Below are positions 20,001 through 27,296 of a DNA stretch of 64,000 nt, one piece after another. Within the stretch, counting starts at the first letter, position 1. The number at the start of each line of letters is the position of its first letter. Origin of the DNA: Gemmatimonadota bacterium (GTDB taxonomy: Bacteria; Gemmatimonadota; Gemmatimonadetes; Gemmatimonadales; GWC2-71-9). Made by a program: the position numbers and the translations under genes. The DNA is taken from contig SHZU01000010.1 of the NCBI GenBank assembly GCA_009692115.1, positions 88,940 through 152,939 on the forward strand, given 5' to 3'. Below the pieces are notes generated by a model that had not been told where the DNA came from, searched no databases, and saw only the letters and a list, made by a program, of their open reading frames with translations.

Positions 20001-20348
20001 ATTCTGGCCCTTCCGGTCTGAAATGAAGGCAATCGTCTTCCCGTCGGGCGAGAATCGGGGATGGAAGTTGACCGCGATCCCGGCGCCCTGGGTCAGGCTC
20101 TCGGCCTGACCACCCGTTGCCGACACTCGGTAGATCTGACTCAGCAGATCGAATACCACCCATTTCCCGTCGGTGGACACATCGATCGAGGTCCACGTCC
20201 CTTCATCGACCGTGAAATCGATGTCGCGGGTCCGGCCCCGGGGCTTGGTGACATCCCAGCCGGTATCCGCCGGCGCTTGGGCCGCCAGCGGCTGAACAAG
20301 GGAGGCCAGCGTCAAGACGAGTCCGCACCGGAGCGCCATTCTGATCAT
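17070..20348 (-). CDS. Secreted TolB-like beta-propeller / amidohydrolase two-domain protein
   Basis: This is a 1092-residue exported protein. A signal peptide (MALRCGLVLTLASLVQPLAAQ) is followed by two blocks of WD40/TolB-like repeats spanning roughly residues 30-660, recognisable by recurring SPDGK-type strands (FHPRFSPDGKTIAFISDRKG, PAWSPDGQSIAFTTVD, PAWTPDGREIVVARGSG). The C-terminal third is an amidohydrolase with the metal motif VDMHAHHHREH, GFEHVTVQSP, YSAVGSHGQQPG and LGSISVGKLADLVILNANP. ATG 20348 has a well-placed CGAGGA five bases upstream. Propeller–amidohydrolase fusions of this length are frequent in Bacteroidota and Gemmatimonadota and are thought to be secreted peptidases. It starts just after the susD terminator. 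Confidence 0.92.
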   Translation of the reverse strand: MIRMALRCGLVLTLASLVQPLAAQAPADTGWDVTKPRGRTRDIDFTVDEGTWTSIDVSTDGKWVVFDLLSQIYRVSATGGQAESLTQGAGIAVNFHPRFSPDGKTIAFISDRKGQNNLWLMDADGGNPRSVALEPTALMRSPVWTSDGQYIVVIKEVAGRSLVMYHRSGGQGVELVKGAPGKMPSRPTTSADGRFLYYEVYTAQPTGFWGQEDVLKGTIQIHRYDFKTGEVRPITAGESQQQDRSTSGGAYAAEPSPDGRYLAFMRKVPGGTLEFKGQVFGPRSALWIRDLRLGTERLLMDPVEMDLSEESIPLNGTYPGYRWVADGRSIVLHQGGKIRRVDVASGRVSTIPFSARVHRTISEQVWTKNKLSDGAFDVRFVRWASASPTGRALAFQALGRIYLMDLPTGTPRRLTPAGFEPQEFQPAWSPDGQSIAFTTVDDARSGALWRVPVAGGTPVRLTADSGEYLNPAWTPDGREIVVARGSGATARGSTLVRNPYYDLVRIPVAGGQETDVTQVVVAGSGPDDVRVTVGTDGRLYYGQTKPAGLQVASVRMDGTDRRIHATVKNSADAAVSPDGKWIAFNQGNNIYLAPLPPGGAGDQVPLIAKTGGSFTAVPLSTVGGLYPRWRHAGAVDFASANRFFSHDVTTGKTDSATITLSSPRAIPPGTIALTGARIVTLENKRVIPNGTILIKAGRITCVGSCSTKGADRVVSVSGKTIIPGWVDMHAHHHREHVGMMPKHNFESAVYLAYGVTTTSDPSTSSTAAFPTAELIEAGETVGPRVFSVAEALTAGDSPGTNEVTSRDVAVTEVKRRMSWGAMLLKQYLQPTRQQRQWAVDAARELGLRVTSEGSADLNHKVGMAMDGHTGFEHVTVQSPLYRDFTTFMGKTRSVYSHTPLVSGFGGWNEEYFWQESPIWLDAKQQKWTPWRQLIPHTRRFIKRPETDYSMGIQAQQIADIIAAGGYSAVGSHGQQPGLGSHWDVWMAAKATGNMTALEIASMHGAIFLGLEDDLGSISVGKLADLVILNANPLDDIRNTANIQYVMKAGTLYDANSLDEIWPGTRKFGDTYWLVPEMYRRDTKPVGTFDRPQ

Positions 20349-20360
20349 GATTCCTCGAGG

Positions 20361-20397
20361 GTACCAAAGAAAAGGGGCCGGAAGCAACTCCGGCCCC
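20361..20397 (-). terminator. Rho-independent terminator after susD-like gene 1
   Basis: A 9-base perfect stem pairs 20374-20382 (ggggccgga) with 20389-20397 (tccggcccc) around a six-base loop. On the minus strand the stem is followed by TTTTCTTT. It sits between the susD-like stop (20436) and the start of the next gene (20348), so it separates the SusC/SusD transcript from the downstream four-gene unit. Confidence 0.85.
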
Positions 20398-20435
20398 CCC
20401 AAATTATGCCAATTGCCCTATATCACCATCCCGGC

Positions 20436-21671
20436 TCACGCCCCGTTGATTTCCTTGGTCGGGTGCGGCCAGCAGGTGGTGGGCCCGTAGGCGCGGTTGG
20501 TAAACGGATTGGCACCGACCTTCCAGGCGATGTTCTTCCGGAGGAGGTCGTTCAGCCGATGACCACCCTCGAACGACAGTTCCTTGCGCCGTTCGGCGAT
20601 GACATGGGCCACCGCGTCGGCCTGGGTTTGGGCCACTAAGGGCGGGAGGCTGACCGCCGCCCGGCGGGCGTTGAGAATCGTCATGGCGTTGGCCACCTGC
20701 CCCTGTTCGGCCAAGGCCTCGGCCAGGATCAACTGGGCCTCGATAGAGCTCGCCAAGCGCATCGGGGAGTTGAGCCCAGCGTACTTGGTGGTCCGCCACA
20801 ACCGAACTTCGGCGTTGAACGAACCGCGGCCGGCATCGGCCACCAAGACCCGGGGATCGCCCATGTCCCGGTAGGCGGTGGCTACCGTGTAGGCGCCAAT
20901 TTGGTCGGCCAACCGCCAGAGCTTGTTCCAGCGCCGCGGACTCTCGGCGCCCCGGTCGACGGTCTTGGAGTAGGCCACCGGCACCAACTGGGCCGCCGCC
21001 GCCGCCTCGGCGTACTTCTTCAAGTCTAACTTGACCCGGGCCAGGCCGACCCGGGCCAGGTTCAGTATGTCTGCGTTGCCCGCCGTGGTGGCGAGCGTAA
21101 CGGCCTCGCCGAGCTTGGTTTCAGCGGTCGTCAGAGCAACGGTCTTGGATTGGCGGGGCCCGCCATCAAACGCCACCTCGCAGAAGCCCTCGCCCATTAA
21201 CAGATAGGCATAGCCGCCGTAGGCCCGAACGGTGGCCATCAACCCAGCTCGACCGGCCACTTGGGCGTCGGTCCAGCCATTCAGCCGGTTGTAGATGTCC
21301 TCCGCCTGAAACCGGGCGGTGTGGAGGGTCCGCTGCATCCCGAAGTTGCCTTCACAGGAGCCGACGACGTAGTCGTCTTGGTCGGCGTCGATCGTCCGTT
21401 CTCCCCAGTTGGCGAGCGGCACGTTGGAGTTGGCGGTTTCGTACTCGTCGGAGTGAACCGCCGAGCCCGACATGTAGTTACTGTAGGCGCACTCGAAGTC
21501 GCCGATGACGCTCCGGGTCAACACCGCGGCCAGACCGGGATCATTGATCTGTCCGGATGGGATCCGACCCGGAAATTCAACGTCGAGCAAGCTACCGCAG
21601 GCGCCCAGAGTGGCCACGAACGCCGCCGGAATCATGAGTCGGCTGATCTGCCGAACAACCATGGTATTCAT
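20436..21671 (-). CDS. SusD/RagB-like nutrient-binding outer-membrane lipoprotein
   Basis: This 411-residue lipoprotein begins MNTMVVRQISRLMIPAAF and has a lipobox, ATLGACGSLLDVEFPG. The following helical TPR-like scaffold (EDIYNRLNGWTDAQVAGR, RAYGGYAYLLMGEGFCEV, LARVGLARVKLDLKKY) and the C-terminal RRKELSFEGGHRLNDLLRKN block, where R-x-x-E-L-x-F-E-G-x-R is the family signature, identify SusD/RagB. It would cap the TonB-dependent receptor encoded just upstream and capture oligomeric substrate on the cell surface. AAGGAG lies eight bases before ATG 21671. The substrate is unknown; neighbouring hydrolases suggest peptides or amides rather than glycans. Confidence 0.93.
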   Translation of the reverse strand: MNTMVVRQISRLMIPAAFVATLGACGSLLDVEFPGRIPSGQINDPGLAAVLTRSVIGDFECAYSNYMSGSAVHSDEYETANSNVPLANWGERTIDADQDDYVVGSCEGNFGMQRTLHTARFQAEDIYNRLNGWTDAQVAGRAGLMATVRAYGGYAYLLMGEGFCEVAFDGGPRQSKTVALTTAETKLGEAVTLATTAGNADILNLARVGLARVKLDLKKYAEAAAAAQLVPVAYSKTVDRGAESPRRWNKLWRLADQIGAYTVATAYRDMGDPRVLVADAGRGSFNAEVRLWRTTKYAGLNSPMRLASSIEAQLILAEALAEQGQVANAMTILNARRAAVSLPPLVAQTQADAVAHVIAERRKELSFEGGHRLNDLLRKNIAWKVGANPFTNRAYGPTTCWPHPTKEINGA

Positions 21672-21694
21672 TGAGGTTTCTCCTTGGTCGTCGG

Positions 21695-24600
21695 TTAGAA
21701 GGTGAACCGGAACGTGGTCCGGATTCGGGCCAGCTGCGGCCACGACTCCTGGGTATAGCCGAAATTGCCGTTGGTGTCGCTAGACCGGTTCGGGAGCAAC
21801 TCCGGATCGATCCACTCGGCGCCGAACGAGGTTTTCTGCGCTCGCCAGAGGAACATCATGTTCTCCGCCGAGAGGGTGACCGAGCCGCGCGAGGCGCCCA
21901 GCCAGTTGGTCAGCGTGGTCGGGAAGTCATAGCTGGCCGACACGGTCCGCAGCCGGGCAAAACCGGCGTTGAAGAGGCCGGCGGCGCCAGGGCCGTTCGC
22001 GTCGAGCCGCATGGCCTCGACGATCGGGTTCCCCTCGAGCGAAGCCCGGGAGTTCCGGAAGAACGTGTGCTGAGCCCCGACGTCGCCGACGAGGGCCGAG
22101 TGGCCGCCGACGTAGTCGACCAAGCCGAGCAACCGAAGCCGCTGGCCGAGCCGCACGGTGGCGCTGAAGGAGCCGTTCCACGACGGGGTCGGACGGCCGG
22201 CATAGAGCCGGGGAGCGGTGCCGCACGGAACATCGGTACCGTTCCCTACGCCGGCATTCGGATCGGCGGAACCATTCGCCAACTTGGCGGCCAAGTCCGT
22301 GCCGCCCTCGCAGATCGGGTTGGTCCCCAACGGAAGGGTCCACGGACCGACCTGAACATTGCTGATCGTCGAGCCCCTCCACCGCTTGTAGAAGAACGAG
22401 TTCGGGGCGTACCCCCTGGCGTTCCACTGCTGGATGTAAGAGTTGCCGACAAAGGCTGTCGGGGTGCCGCCGAGATCGGTGATTAGGCTGCCGTTCGTGG
22501 CGATGGTGCCGCGGAGATCGAGGCCGAAGGTCCTCGAATTCACGACCGACCCGTCGATCCCGATCTCGATGCCCTTGTTTTGGACCGCGCCGATGTTGAG
22601 GAATTGCACCCCGGGGAACCCGCGCGACGGCCGGTTCGGTACCGAGATGATCGCATCCTTGTTGGTCTTCTTGTAGTACGTAAACTCGATCCCGACCCGC
22701 TGATTGAACATCCCGGCATCAAAGCCAAGTTCAAGCTCTTCGCCGACTTCCGGCTTGAGATCGGTGTTACCGATGTTTTGCGGGGTCACGTTGCCGCTGC
22801 CCGACGGACCAACACTGGGCTGATAGGTCTGAATCGCCGAGAACACGTCCGGCTGCTGGCCGGCCCGGCCCCAGGCACCTCGGACCTTGAACTGGGTGAG
22901 CCAGTTCAGGTTCGAGAGGAACGACTCCTCAGAGAGCACCCAGGCCAAGGCGACTTTCGGATAGTACACCGCGTCGAAGTTGCTGCCGAAGGCCGAGTTG
23001 TCGTCGGCCCGGATGGCGCCGGTCAAGAAGATCCGGTTCTTGAACGCGAACTGCTGCTGAGCATACATTCCGAAATTCTTGTTCTGGATGAATGACTCGG
23101 CTCCATCGCGGCGAGCGCCGCCGCCGACGTCCGAGGGGCCGGGGATCGGAAACTCGAACCCTTGCGCCAGGACCTGATCGAAGACCTTCGAGTAGTACTG
23201 GGCCCCGACCGAGGTGGTGGACACCAGGCTCTTGCTGAGGTTCCAGTCGGCGTTCGCTCCGTAGTCCAACGTCAGGAAGGTCGATCGGAGCTGGAGGGCC
23301 TGCTTCTGCCCCAAGCTGGAGGCAAAGAACGGGTTGTAGCCGGTGGCATCCCGGAAAACTAACTGCGAGGACTTGTTGTTGGTGTAGTCCGGACCGACGG
23401 CCAACCGATGACGAAGCCAGGGAAACGGGCGGTGGGTCAGCTGAACGGACATCGTCAGCTTGTCGATGTTGTCGTAGCCTTGAACGCTCTGATAGTCACC
23501 GGGGCGATAGAACTGGAAACCCTCACCCGGGCCGTTCCAGCCGGTCTTGGTCGTGTCGCCGGTCGGCTCGCACCACGGGAAGTTACAGGCCCAGAGAATT
23601 GACGTCGTGATCGGCTGCGTGCCCGAGGCACCCCGAGTCCGGCTCCGGACGTAGCCGAGGGACAAGTCCATCTTGAACTTGTTGCTCGGGCTCGAGTAGC
23701 TCAGGTTCGACCGAATGGCCTGCTTGTTCTGCCAGTTATAGTCGACCGGGCCTTCGTCTCGGTTGTAGTCGCCGGAGAAGAAGTACCGGAGCTGGTCGGA
23801 TCCGCCGCTGATGCTGGCGCCGGCGGCGAGGGGCGTGCCGGTGCTGAAGATGTCGGGGAAACCGCGCGACTGCCGGAACCGCTGAACGTCGAACATTTTG
23901 ATCGAGTTGTCGACCCGGCTCACGTAATAGTTCTTCGGGTAGCGATCCCACGGATTGGAAATCCAGTTGGCACCGGCATCGACATGGGCCTCGTAGGTCG
24001 GTCGGCCGCCGCGGCCCCGCTTGGTGATGATCTGGATCACGCCGTTCGAGGCTTCGGTGCCGTAGATCGTGGCGGCCGAAGGACCCTTGAGGACCTCGAT
24101 CGACTCGATCTCCTCGGGGTTCAAGTCATTGATCCGGGACGGGCTTTCCTGGCCGTTGAACCCAAGACTCCGGGTGGCGGCTTGGTTGTTGACCCGAACG
24201 CCGTCGACATAGAGGAGGGGCTCATTGGAGAGGCTCAAGCTGCCCGACCCGCGGATCCGGGTGGTACCGCCGGTTCCGATCGCACCGCTGGCCCGAACGA
24301 TCCGGACGCCAGGCACGTTGACGGACAGCATGTCTTGAAGCTTGGCCGGCGAACCGGCTAAGGCGATCGTGTTGGCGACCTGGACCTGGCCGATCGCATT
24401 GCCGAGCGACCGTCGAGTGGCCTCTTGCACGGTGCCAGTGACGACCAATTCGTCGAGCTTGACGACGAGTTCGGTCAGTTTGATCTGGATCGGCGCGCCA
24501 AGAGTCGTGGCCTCGGTGACCGAGGCTTGGTACCCGATCCGGGTGACCCGGAGCCGGACCGATGCCCCGGCCACGTCTTGGAGGCGGAACTCGCCCCGGG

Positions 24601-24805
24601 TCCCGGTGCGGGCCGTCAGGTCGGTGCCTTCGACCCGAACCGTGGCGTCAGCCAGGGGCCGACCGCTTCGCGAATCGACGACGGTCCCGTTGACCACGTT
24701 GGCCTGCGCGGCGAGGGCCGATGGCGCCAAGACACCGCCAGCCAGAGCCAGCAACAGCAACGTTGCTCCCCGGCCTTGCAGTGCCTGCCCGACTGAGTAA
24801 AACAT
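21695..24805 (-). CDS. SusC/RagA-type TonB-dependent outer-membrane receptor
   Basis: This 1036-residue receptor has a signal peptide ending PSALAAQA. A carboxypeptidase-regulatory-like beta domain follows (VNGTVVDSRSGRPLADATV), with TELVVKLDELVVTGT, the SusC motif before the plug. The plug domain has TTRIRGSGSLSLSNEPLLYV and NPEEIESIEVLKGPSAATIY. A C-terminal 22-strand barrel ends LARIRTTFRFTF, a typical aromatic last strand. GAGGAGG seven bases before ATG 24805 decides the start. A 10-base tandem duplication lies in its leader. It forms an import complex with the susD-like product encoded 23 bases downstream and draws energy from TonB/ExbBD, not seen here. Confidence 0.95.
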   Translation of the reverse strand: MFYSVGQALQGRGATLLLLALAGGVLAPSALAAQANVVNGTVVDSRSGRPLADATVRVEGTDLTARTGTRGEFRLQDVAGASVRLRVTRIGYQASVTEATTLGAPIQIKLTELVVKLDELVVTGTVQEATRRSLGNAIGQVQVANTIALAGSPAKLQDMLSVNVPGVRIVRASGAIGTGGTTRIRGSGSLSLSNEPLLYVDGVRVNNQAATRSLGFNGQESPSRINDLNPEEIESIEVLKGPSAATIYGTEASNGVIQIITKRGRGGRPTYEAHVDAGANWISNPWDRYPKNYYVSRVDNSIKMFDVQRFRQSRGFPDIFSTGTPLAAGASISGGSDQLRYFFSGDYNRDEGPVDYNWQNKQAIRSNLSYSSPSNKFKMDLSLGYVRSRTRGASGTQPITTSILWACNFPWCEPTGDTTKTGWNGPGEGFQFYRPGDYQSVQGYDNIDKLTMSVQLTHRPFPWLRHRLAVGPDYTNNKSSQLVFRDATGYNPFFASSLGQKQALQLRSTFLTLDYGANADWNLSKSLVSTTSVGAQYYSKVFDQVLAQGFEFPIPGPSDVGGGARRDGAESFIQNKNFGMYAQQQFAFKNRIFLTGAIRADDNSAFGSNFDAVYYPKVALAWVLSEESFLSNLNWLTQFKVRGAWGRAGQQPDVFSAIQTYQPSVGPSGSGNVTPQNIGNTDLKPEVGEELELGFDAGMFNQRVGIEFTYYKKTNKDAIISVPNRPSRGFPGVQFLNIGAVQNKGIEIGIDGSVVNSRTFGLDLRGTIATNGSLITDLGGTPTAFVGNSYIQQWNARGYAPNSFFYKRWRGSTISNVQVGPWTLPLGTNPICEGGTDLAAKLANGSADPNAGVGNGTDVPCGTAPRLYAGRPTPSWNGSFSATVRLGQRLRLLGLVDYVGGHSALVGDVGAQHTFFRNSRASLEGNPIVEAMRLDANGPGAAGLFNAGFARLRTVSASYDFPTTLTNWLGASRGSVTLSAENMMFLWRAQKTSFGAEWIDPELLPNRSSDTNGNFGYTQESWPQLARIRTTFRFTF

Positions 24806-24815
24806 GACGTGCCTC

Positions 24816-24835
24816 CTCAATGAATCTCAATGAAT
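24816..24835 (-). repeat. Tandem 10-base duplication in the susC leader
   Basis: On the plus strand ctcaatgaat occurs twice in perfect tandem (24816-24825 and 24826-24835), directly upstream of the ribosome-binding site of the susC-like gene. On the transcript this reads as two ATTCATTGAG copies, and the GAGGAGG motif follows the second. It could be a recent slippage duplication; no regulatory role is shown. Confidence 0.7.
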
Positions 24836-24913
24836 GGTGTCGGGGAATCGAATCGGGGGGGGGTAAACCCCTTTATATAAGCTCGGCCCAAGCCCAAGAA
24901 AGCGCAAGGGCCT

Positions 24914-26041
24914 TCAGCCCCACACTTTGGCCGCAACGCGGGCCACCAGGTTGAGCTTTCGCTCCTGAAGCTCGAACGGGATGTTGTTGCCCTTGGCAAC
25001 CGACGCAAACCCGCACTGGGTCGACAACGTCAGGCGTTCGAGGGGCACGTACTTGGCCGCCTCCTGAATCCGGGCAATGACCTGATCCTCGGTTTCTTCA
25101 TGGGGCCGTTTGGTCGTAATGAGCCCCAAGCAAACGATCTTGTCGTCGGCGGTCTTGGCCAGCGGAGAGAAGTCGCCGCTCCGTTCGTCGTCGTATTCGA
25201 GGAGGAGCACCTTGGCGTGGGTTCGCCGGAGGATGTCCTCGGCAATGGTGGCGTAGCTTCCCTTTCCCATGTACCGGTTGGCGTCGTTGCCACGACAGAC
25301 GTGGAGACCAAAGGTGCAGCGGTCGTGGAATCCTTCCATGATCGCGTTCATCATGTCGATCCCATCGTGCACCATCTTCATCGGCTCAAAGCCCTTCCGC
25401 CGGAACCACTCCTGTTGGTGGGGGTCGAGGACCATCCCGAACTCCGGGGCGTCGAACTGGATATAGGGACAGCCGAGCCGGACCAACTCCCGGACCTCGT
25501 CGCGCAGAATGTCGGTCACGTCGGCCATGTACGCATCGGGATTCGGATAGGCCGCGGTGCTGACCCCCGGCACCCAGTAGTAGGCGTACATGGTCGGACT
25601 TGGAATCGTCATTTTGATCGGCATCCGCGTCTTCGCCCGGAGGTACACGAACTCCTCCGACGATAGATGCCGCTTCCGCTTCATCTTGCTGACTAGCCCG
25701 ACGGTGACCGGGCTGGTCTCCTTCTTCCCGTCCATCGTAAACCAGTCGACGGTGTTGCCGGTAATGGTGTCGAACCCCTCCACCGCCTGGGCCAGGCTCG
25801 ACGAGAACACGTTCCGGCGCATCTCGCCGTCGGTCACCACGCCGATACCCGACAACTCCTGGACCGCGACGCAGTAGTCCACGGCCCGGTCCTCGACCGC
25901 TTTCAGGCCCGCGTCATCGAGGGTGCCGGTCTTGTGGCGCTCGCGGGCGGCCAGCAAGGTCGGAGGGCGAAGCATGGAGCCGATAGTGTCGGCTCTCGGC
26001 ACTCGGCGCTCGGCACTTGGCACTCGGCTTGGGGGGGTCAT
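24914..26041 (-). CDS. MetE-like (cobalamin-independent methionine synthase C-domain) methyltransferase
   Basis: This 375-residue (betaalpha)8 barrel corresponds to the C-terminal catalytic half of MetE. It keeps the complete zinc site: His and Cys in FGLHVCRGND, Glu in VLLLEYDDERSGDF and Cys in LSTQCGFASV. Other blocks include TIGSMLRPPTLLAAR and YIQFDAPEFGMVLD. Short stand-alone homologues transfer methyl or alkyl groups to thiols; some act on homocysteine and some resemble epoxyalkane:coenzyme M transferase, so the substrate is open. The first ~15 residues (PSRVPSAERRVPRAD) are encoded by the heptanucleotide array 25995-26029 and are not part of the conserved domain. The start overlaps the upstream amidohydrolase stop (ATGA). 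Confidence 0.9.
   Translation of the reverse strand: MTPPSRVPSAERRVPRADTIGSMLRPPTLLAARERHKTGTLDDAGLKAVEDRAVDYCVAVQELSGIGVVTDGEMRRNVFSSSLAQAVEGFDTITGNTVDWFTMDGKKETSPVTVGLVSKMKRKRHLSSEEFVYLRAKTRMPIKMTIPSPTMYAYYWVPGVSTAAYPNPDAYMADVTDILRDEVRELVRLGCPYIQFDAPEFGMVLDPHQQEWFRRKGFEPMKMVHDGIDMMNAIMEGFHDRCTFGLHVCRGNDANRYMGKGSYATIAEDILRRTHAKVLLLEYDDERSGDFSPLAKTADDKIVCLGLITTKRPHEETEDQVIARIQEAAKYVPLERLTLSTQCGFASVAKGNNIPFELQERKLNLVARVAAKVWG
25995..26029. repeat. Heptanucleotide tandem array (CTCGGCA family), array 1
   Basis: Five units on the plus strand read CTCGGCA, CTCGGCG, CTCGGCA, CTTGGCA, CTCGGCT, with a partial unit before them. The array lies inside the 5' end of the MetE-like gene and is translated, in the minus-strand frame, into the SRVPSAERRVPRA tail ahead of the conserved domain. 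The unit length is not a multiple of three, so gain or loss of one unit would shift the frame. Confidence 0.9.
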
Positions 26042-27294
26042 CGGGTATGGACCAGTTCGCCGTTGAGGTAGACTTGGTGGACCCAGGTTTTCACGCTGAG
26101 GGGGGGGCCGTCGAGGATGAGGATGTCGGCGTCTTTGCCGACCTCCAGACTGCCCACCCGGTTTGACACGCCGAGGATCTCGGCGGGGACGAGGGTCACC
26201 GACTTGAGGACATCGGCCTCCGACATTCCGTAGCCCGCGGCAATCCCGGCGTCGATCAGGAGCCACTTGCCGGCGCCGGCGGGGGCGAGGGATCCGAAGG
26301 CCCGGGAGAACGTGGCGATGGCGGTCTTGATCCCGGCGGCCGTGAGTTTGGCCGGCAACCGCTCGTCGACCGGCGGATAATCGCCCTTGTCGGGGATCTC
26401 TTCGTTGCTGATGTACGGATGGGAGACCTGGCCCAGCACCACCGGGACTTTCCGGGCGGCCAACTCGGCCCGGTATTCCCAGGCGGCGGCCCCGCCGTCG
26501 ATGATCAGGTCAAACCCGAACTCCTGGGCCAGACCCAGGGCCGAGCGGATGTCGGTGGCGGCGTTGGCCTGAATCCGGGCCGGGATTTCCCGGCGGAGGA
26601 GCTTGCCTAACGCCTCCATCCCGAGGTCCCGGGCCAGCGTCGGCGTTTGTTGTTTGTTTCGTTGGTACTCGGTGGCCCGAATCAGGGCCTGGCGGAGCAT
26701 CGCCACTTCGGCCATTCGGGTGTAGGGGTCACGATTCCGGGCCCGGGCGGCGGTTTTCGGCGGAGTGCCCAGTGTCATGTCCATGGCGGCGGGCTCCCGG
26801 ACGATGACCCCGTCGAACGTCGGACCGGCGGTCTTGACGACGGCCCCTTGGCCCCCAAGCAACGAGGCATCCGCCGGGGCGATGTACATCGTCGTGACCC
26901 CGCCGGACAGCGCCTCGGCGTTCCGCAGCGGACCGCCTTTGCCCGATCCGAAGTTCCCGAACGGATTGTAGCTCTCGATCGCCCGGAGGGCGGGGGTGAC
27001 CGGATCGCTCGCCTCGTTGAGGTCGCTGCCCTCGATCCCGATGTGCGAGGCCGCGTCGACCACTCCGGGCATCACGTATTTGCCCCGGGCCTCGACGATC
27101 AGGGCGCCGTTCGGGATCGCGACGGTGGCCCCAACGGCCACGATTTTTCCATCTTTGAAGACGACGATGCCGTTGGGGATGGCCGGCCCGCTGACGGGCA
27201 GAACGGTGCCGCCCCGAATGACGGTGGCCCGGGATTGGGCCGACGCATTGCCGCCCGCCGCGAGCAGCAAGGCGAGGGATCCTGAGATTCGCAT
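26038..27294 (-). CDS. Secreted amidohydrolase paralogue lacking metal ligands (probable pseudoenzyme)
   Basis: This 418-residue amidohydrolase-fold protein has a signal peptide (GSLALLLAAGGNASAQ). It aligns end to end with its upstream neighbour (27297-28502): TVIRGGTVLPVSGPAIPNGI, GKYVMPGVVDAASHIG, SGGVTTMYIAPADASLLGG and NRVGSLEVGKDADILILDGP all have counterparts. The ligand positions have changed. The HSHIG of the neighbour is ASHIG here, RAHVHPATD is RIQANAATD, TLHHSTEA is IIDGGAAA and MHTDAP is ATFSRA. It is therefore unlikely to bind the usual metals and may be a structural or regulatory partner of the active paralogue. The two genes are two bases apart, and its stop overlaps the MetE-like start. 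Confidence 0.88.
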   Translation of the reverse strand: MRISGSLALLLAAGGNASAQSRATVIRGGTVLPVSGPAIPNGIVVFKDGKIVAVGATVAIPNGALIVEARGKYVMPGVVDAASHIGIEGSDLNEASDPVTPALRAIESYNPFGNFGSGKGGPLRNAEALSGGVTTMYIAPADASLLGGQGAVVKTAGPTFDGVIVREPAAMDMTLGTPPKTAARARNRDPYTRMAEVAMLRQALIRATEYQRNKQQTPTLARDLGMEALGKLLRREIPARIQANAATDIRSALGLAQEFGFDLIIDGGAAAWEYRAELAARKVPVVLGQVSHPYISNEEIPDKGDYPPVDERLPAKLTAAGIKTAIATFSRAFGSLAPAGAGKWLLIDAGIAAGYGMSEADVLKSVTLVPAEILGVSNRVGSLEVGKDADILILDGPPLSVKTWVHQVYLNGELVHTR

Positions 27295-27296
27295 GA

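Noticed and set aside
18120..20021. Long plus-strand frame (over 600 codons) opposite the propeller/amidohydrolase
   Set aside because: No domain or plausible composition; the minus-strand protein explains the region completely.
24850..24900. TATATAA box on the minus strand as the susC promoter
   Set aside because: The box is attractive, but no -35 element at acceptable spacing was found and the lineage's promoter consensus is uncertain.
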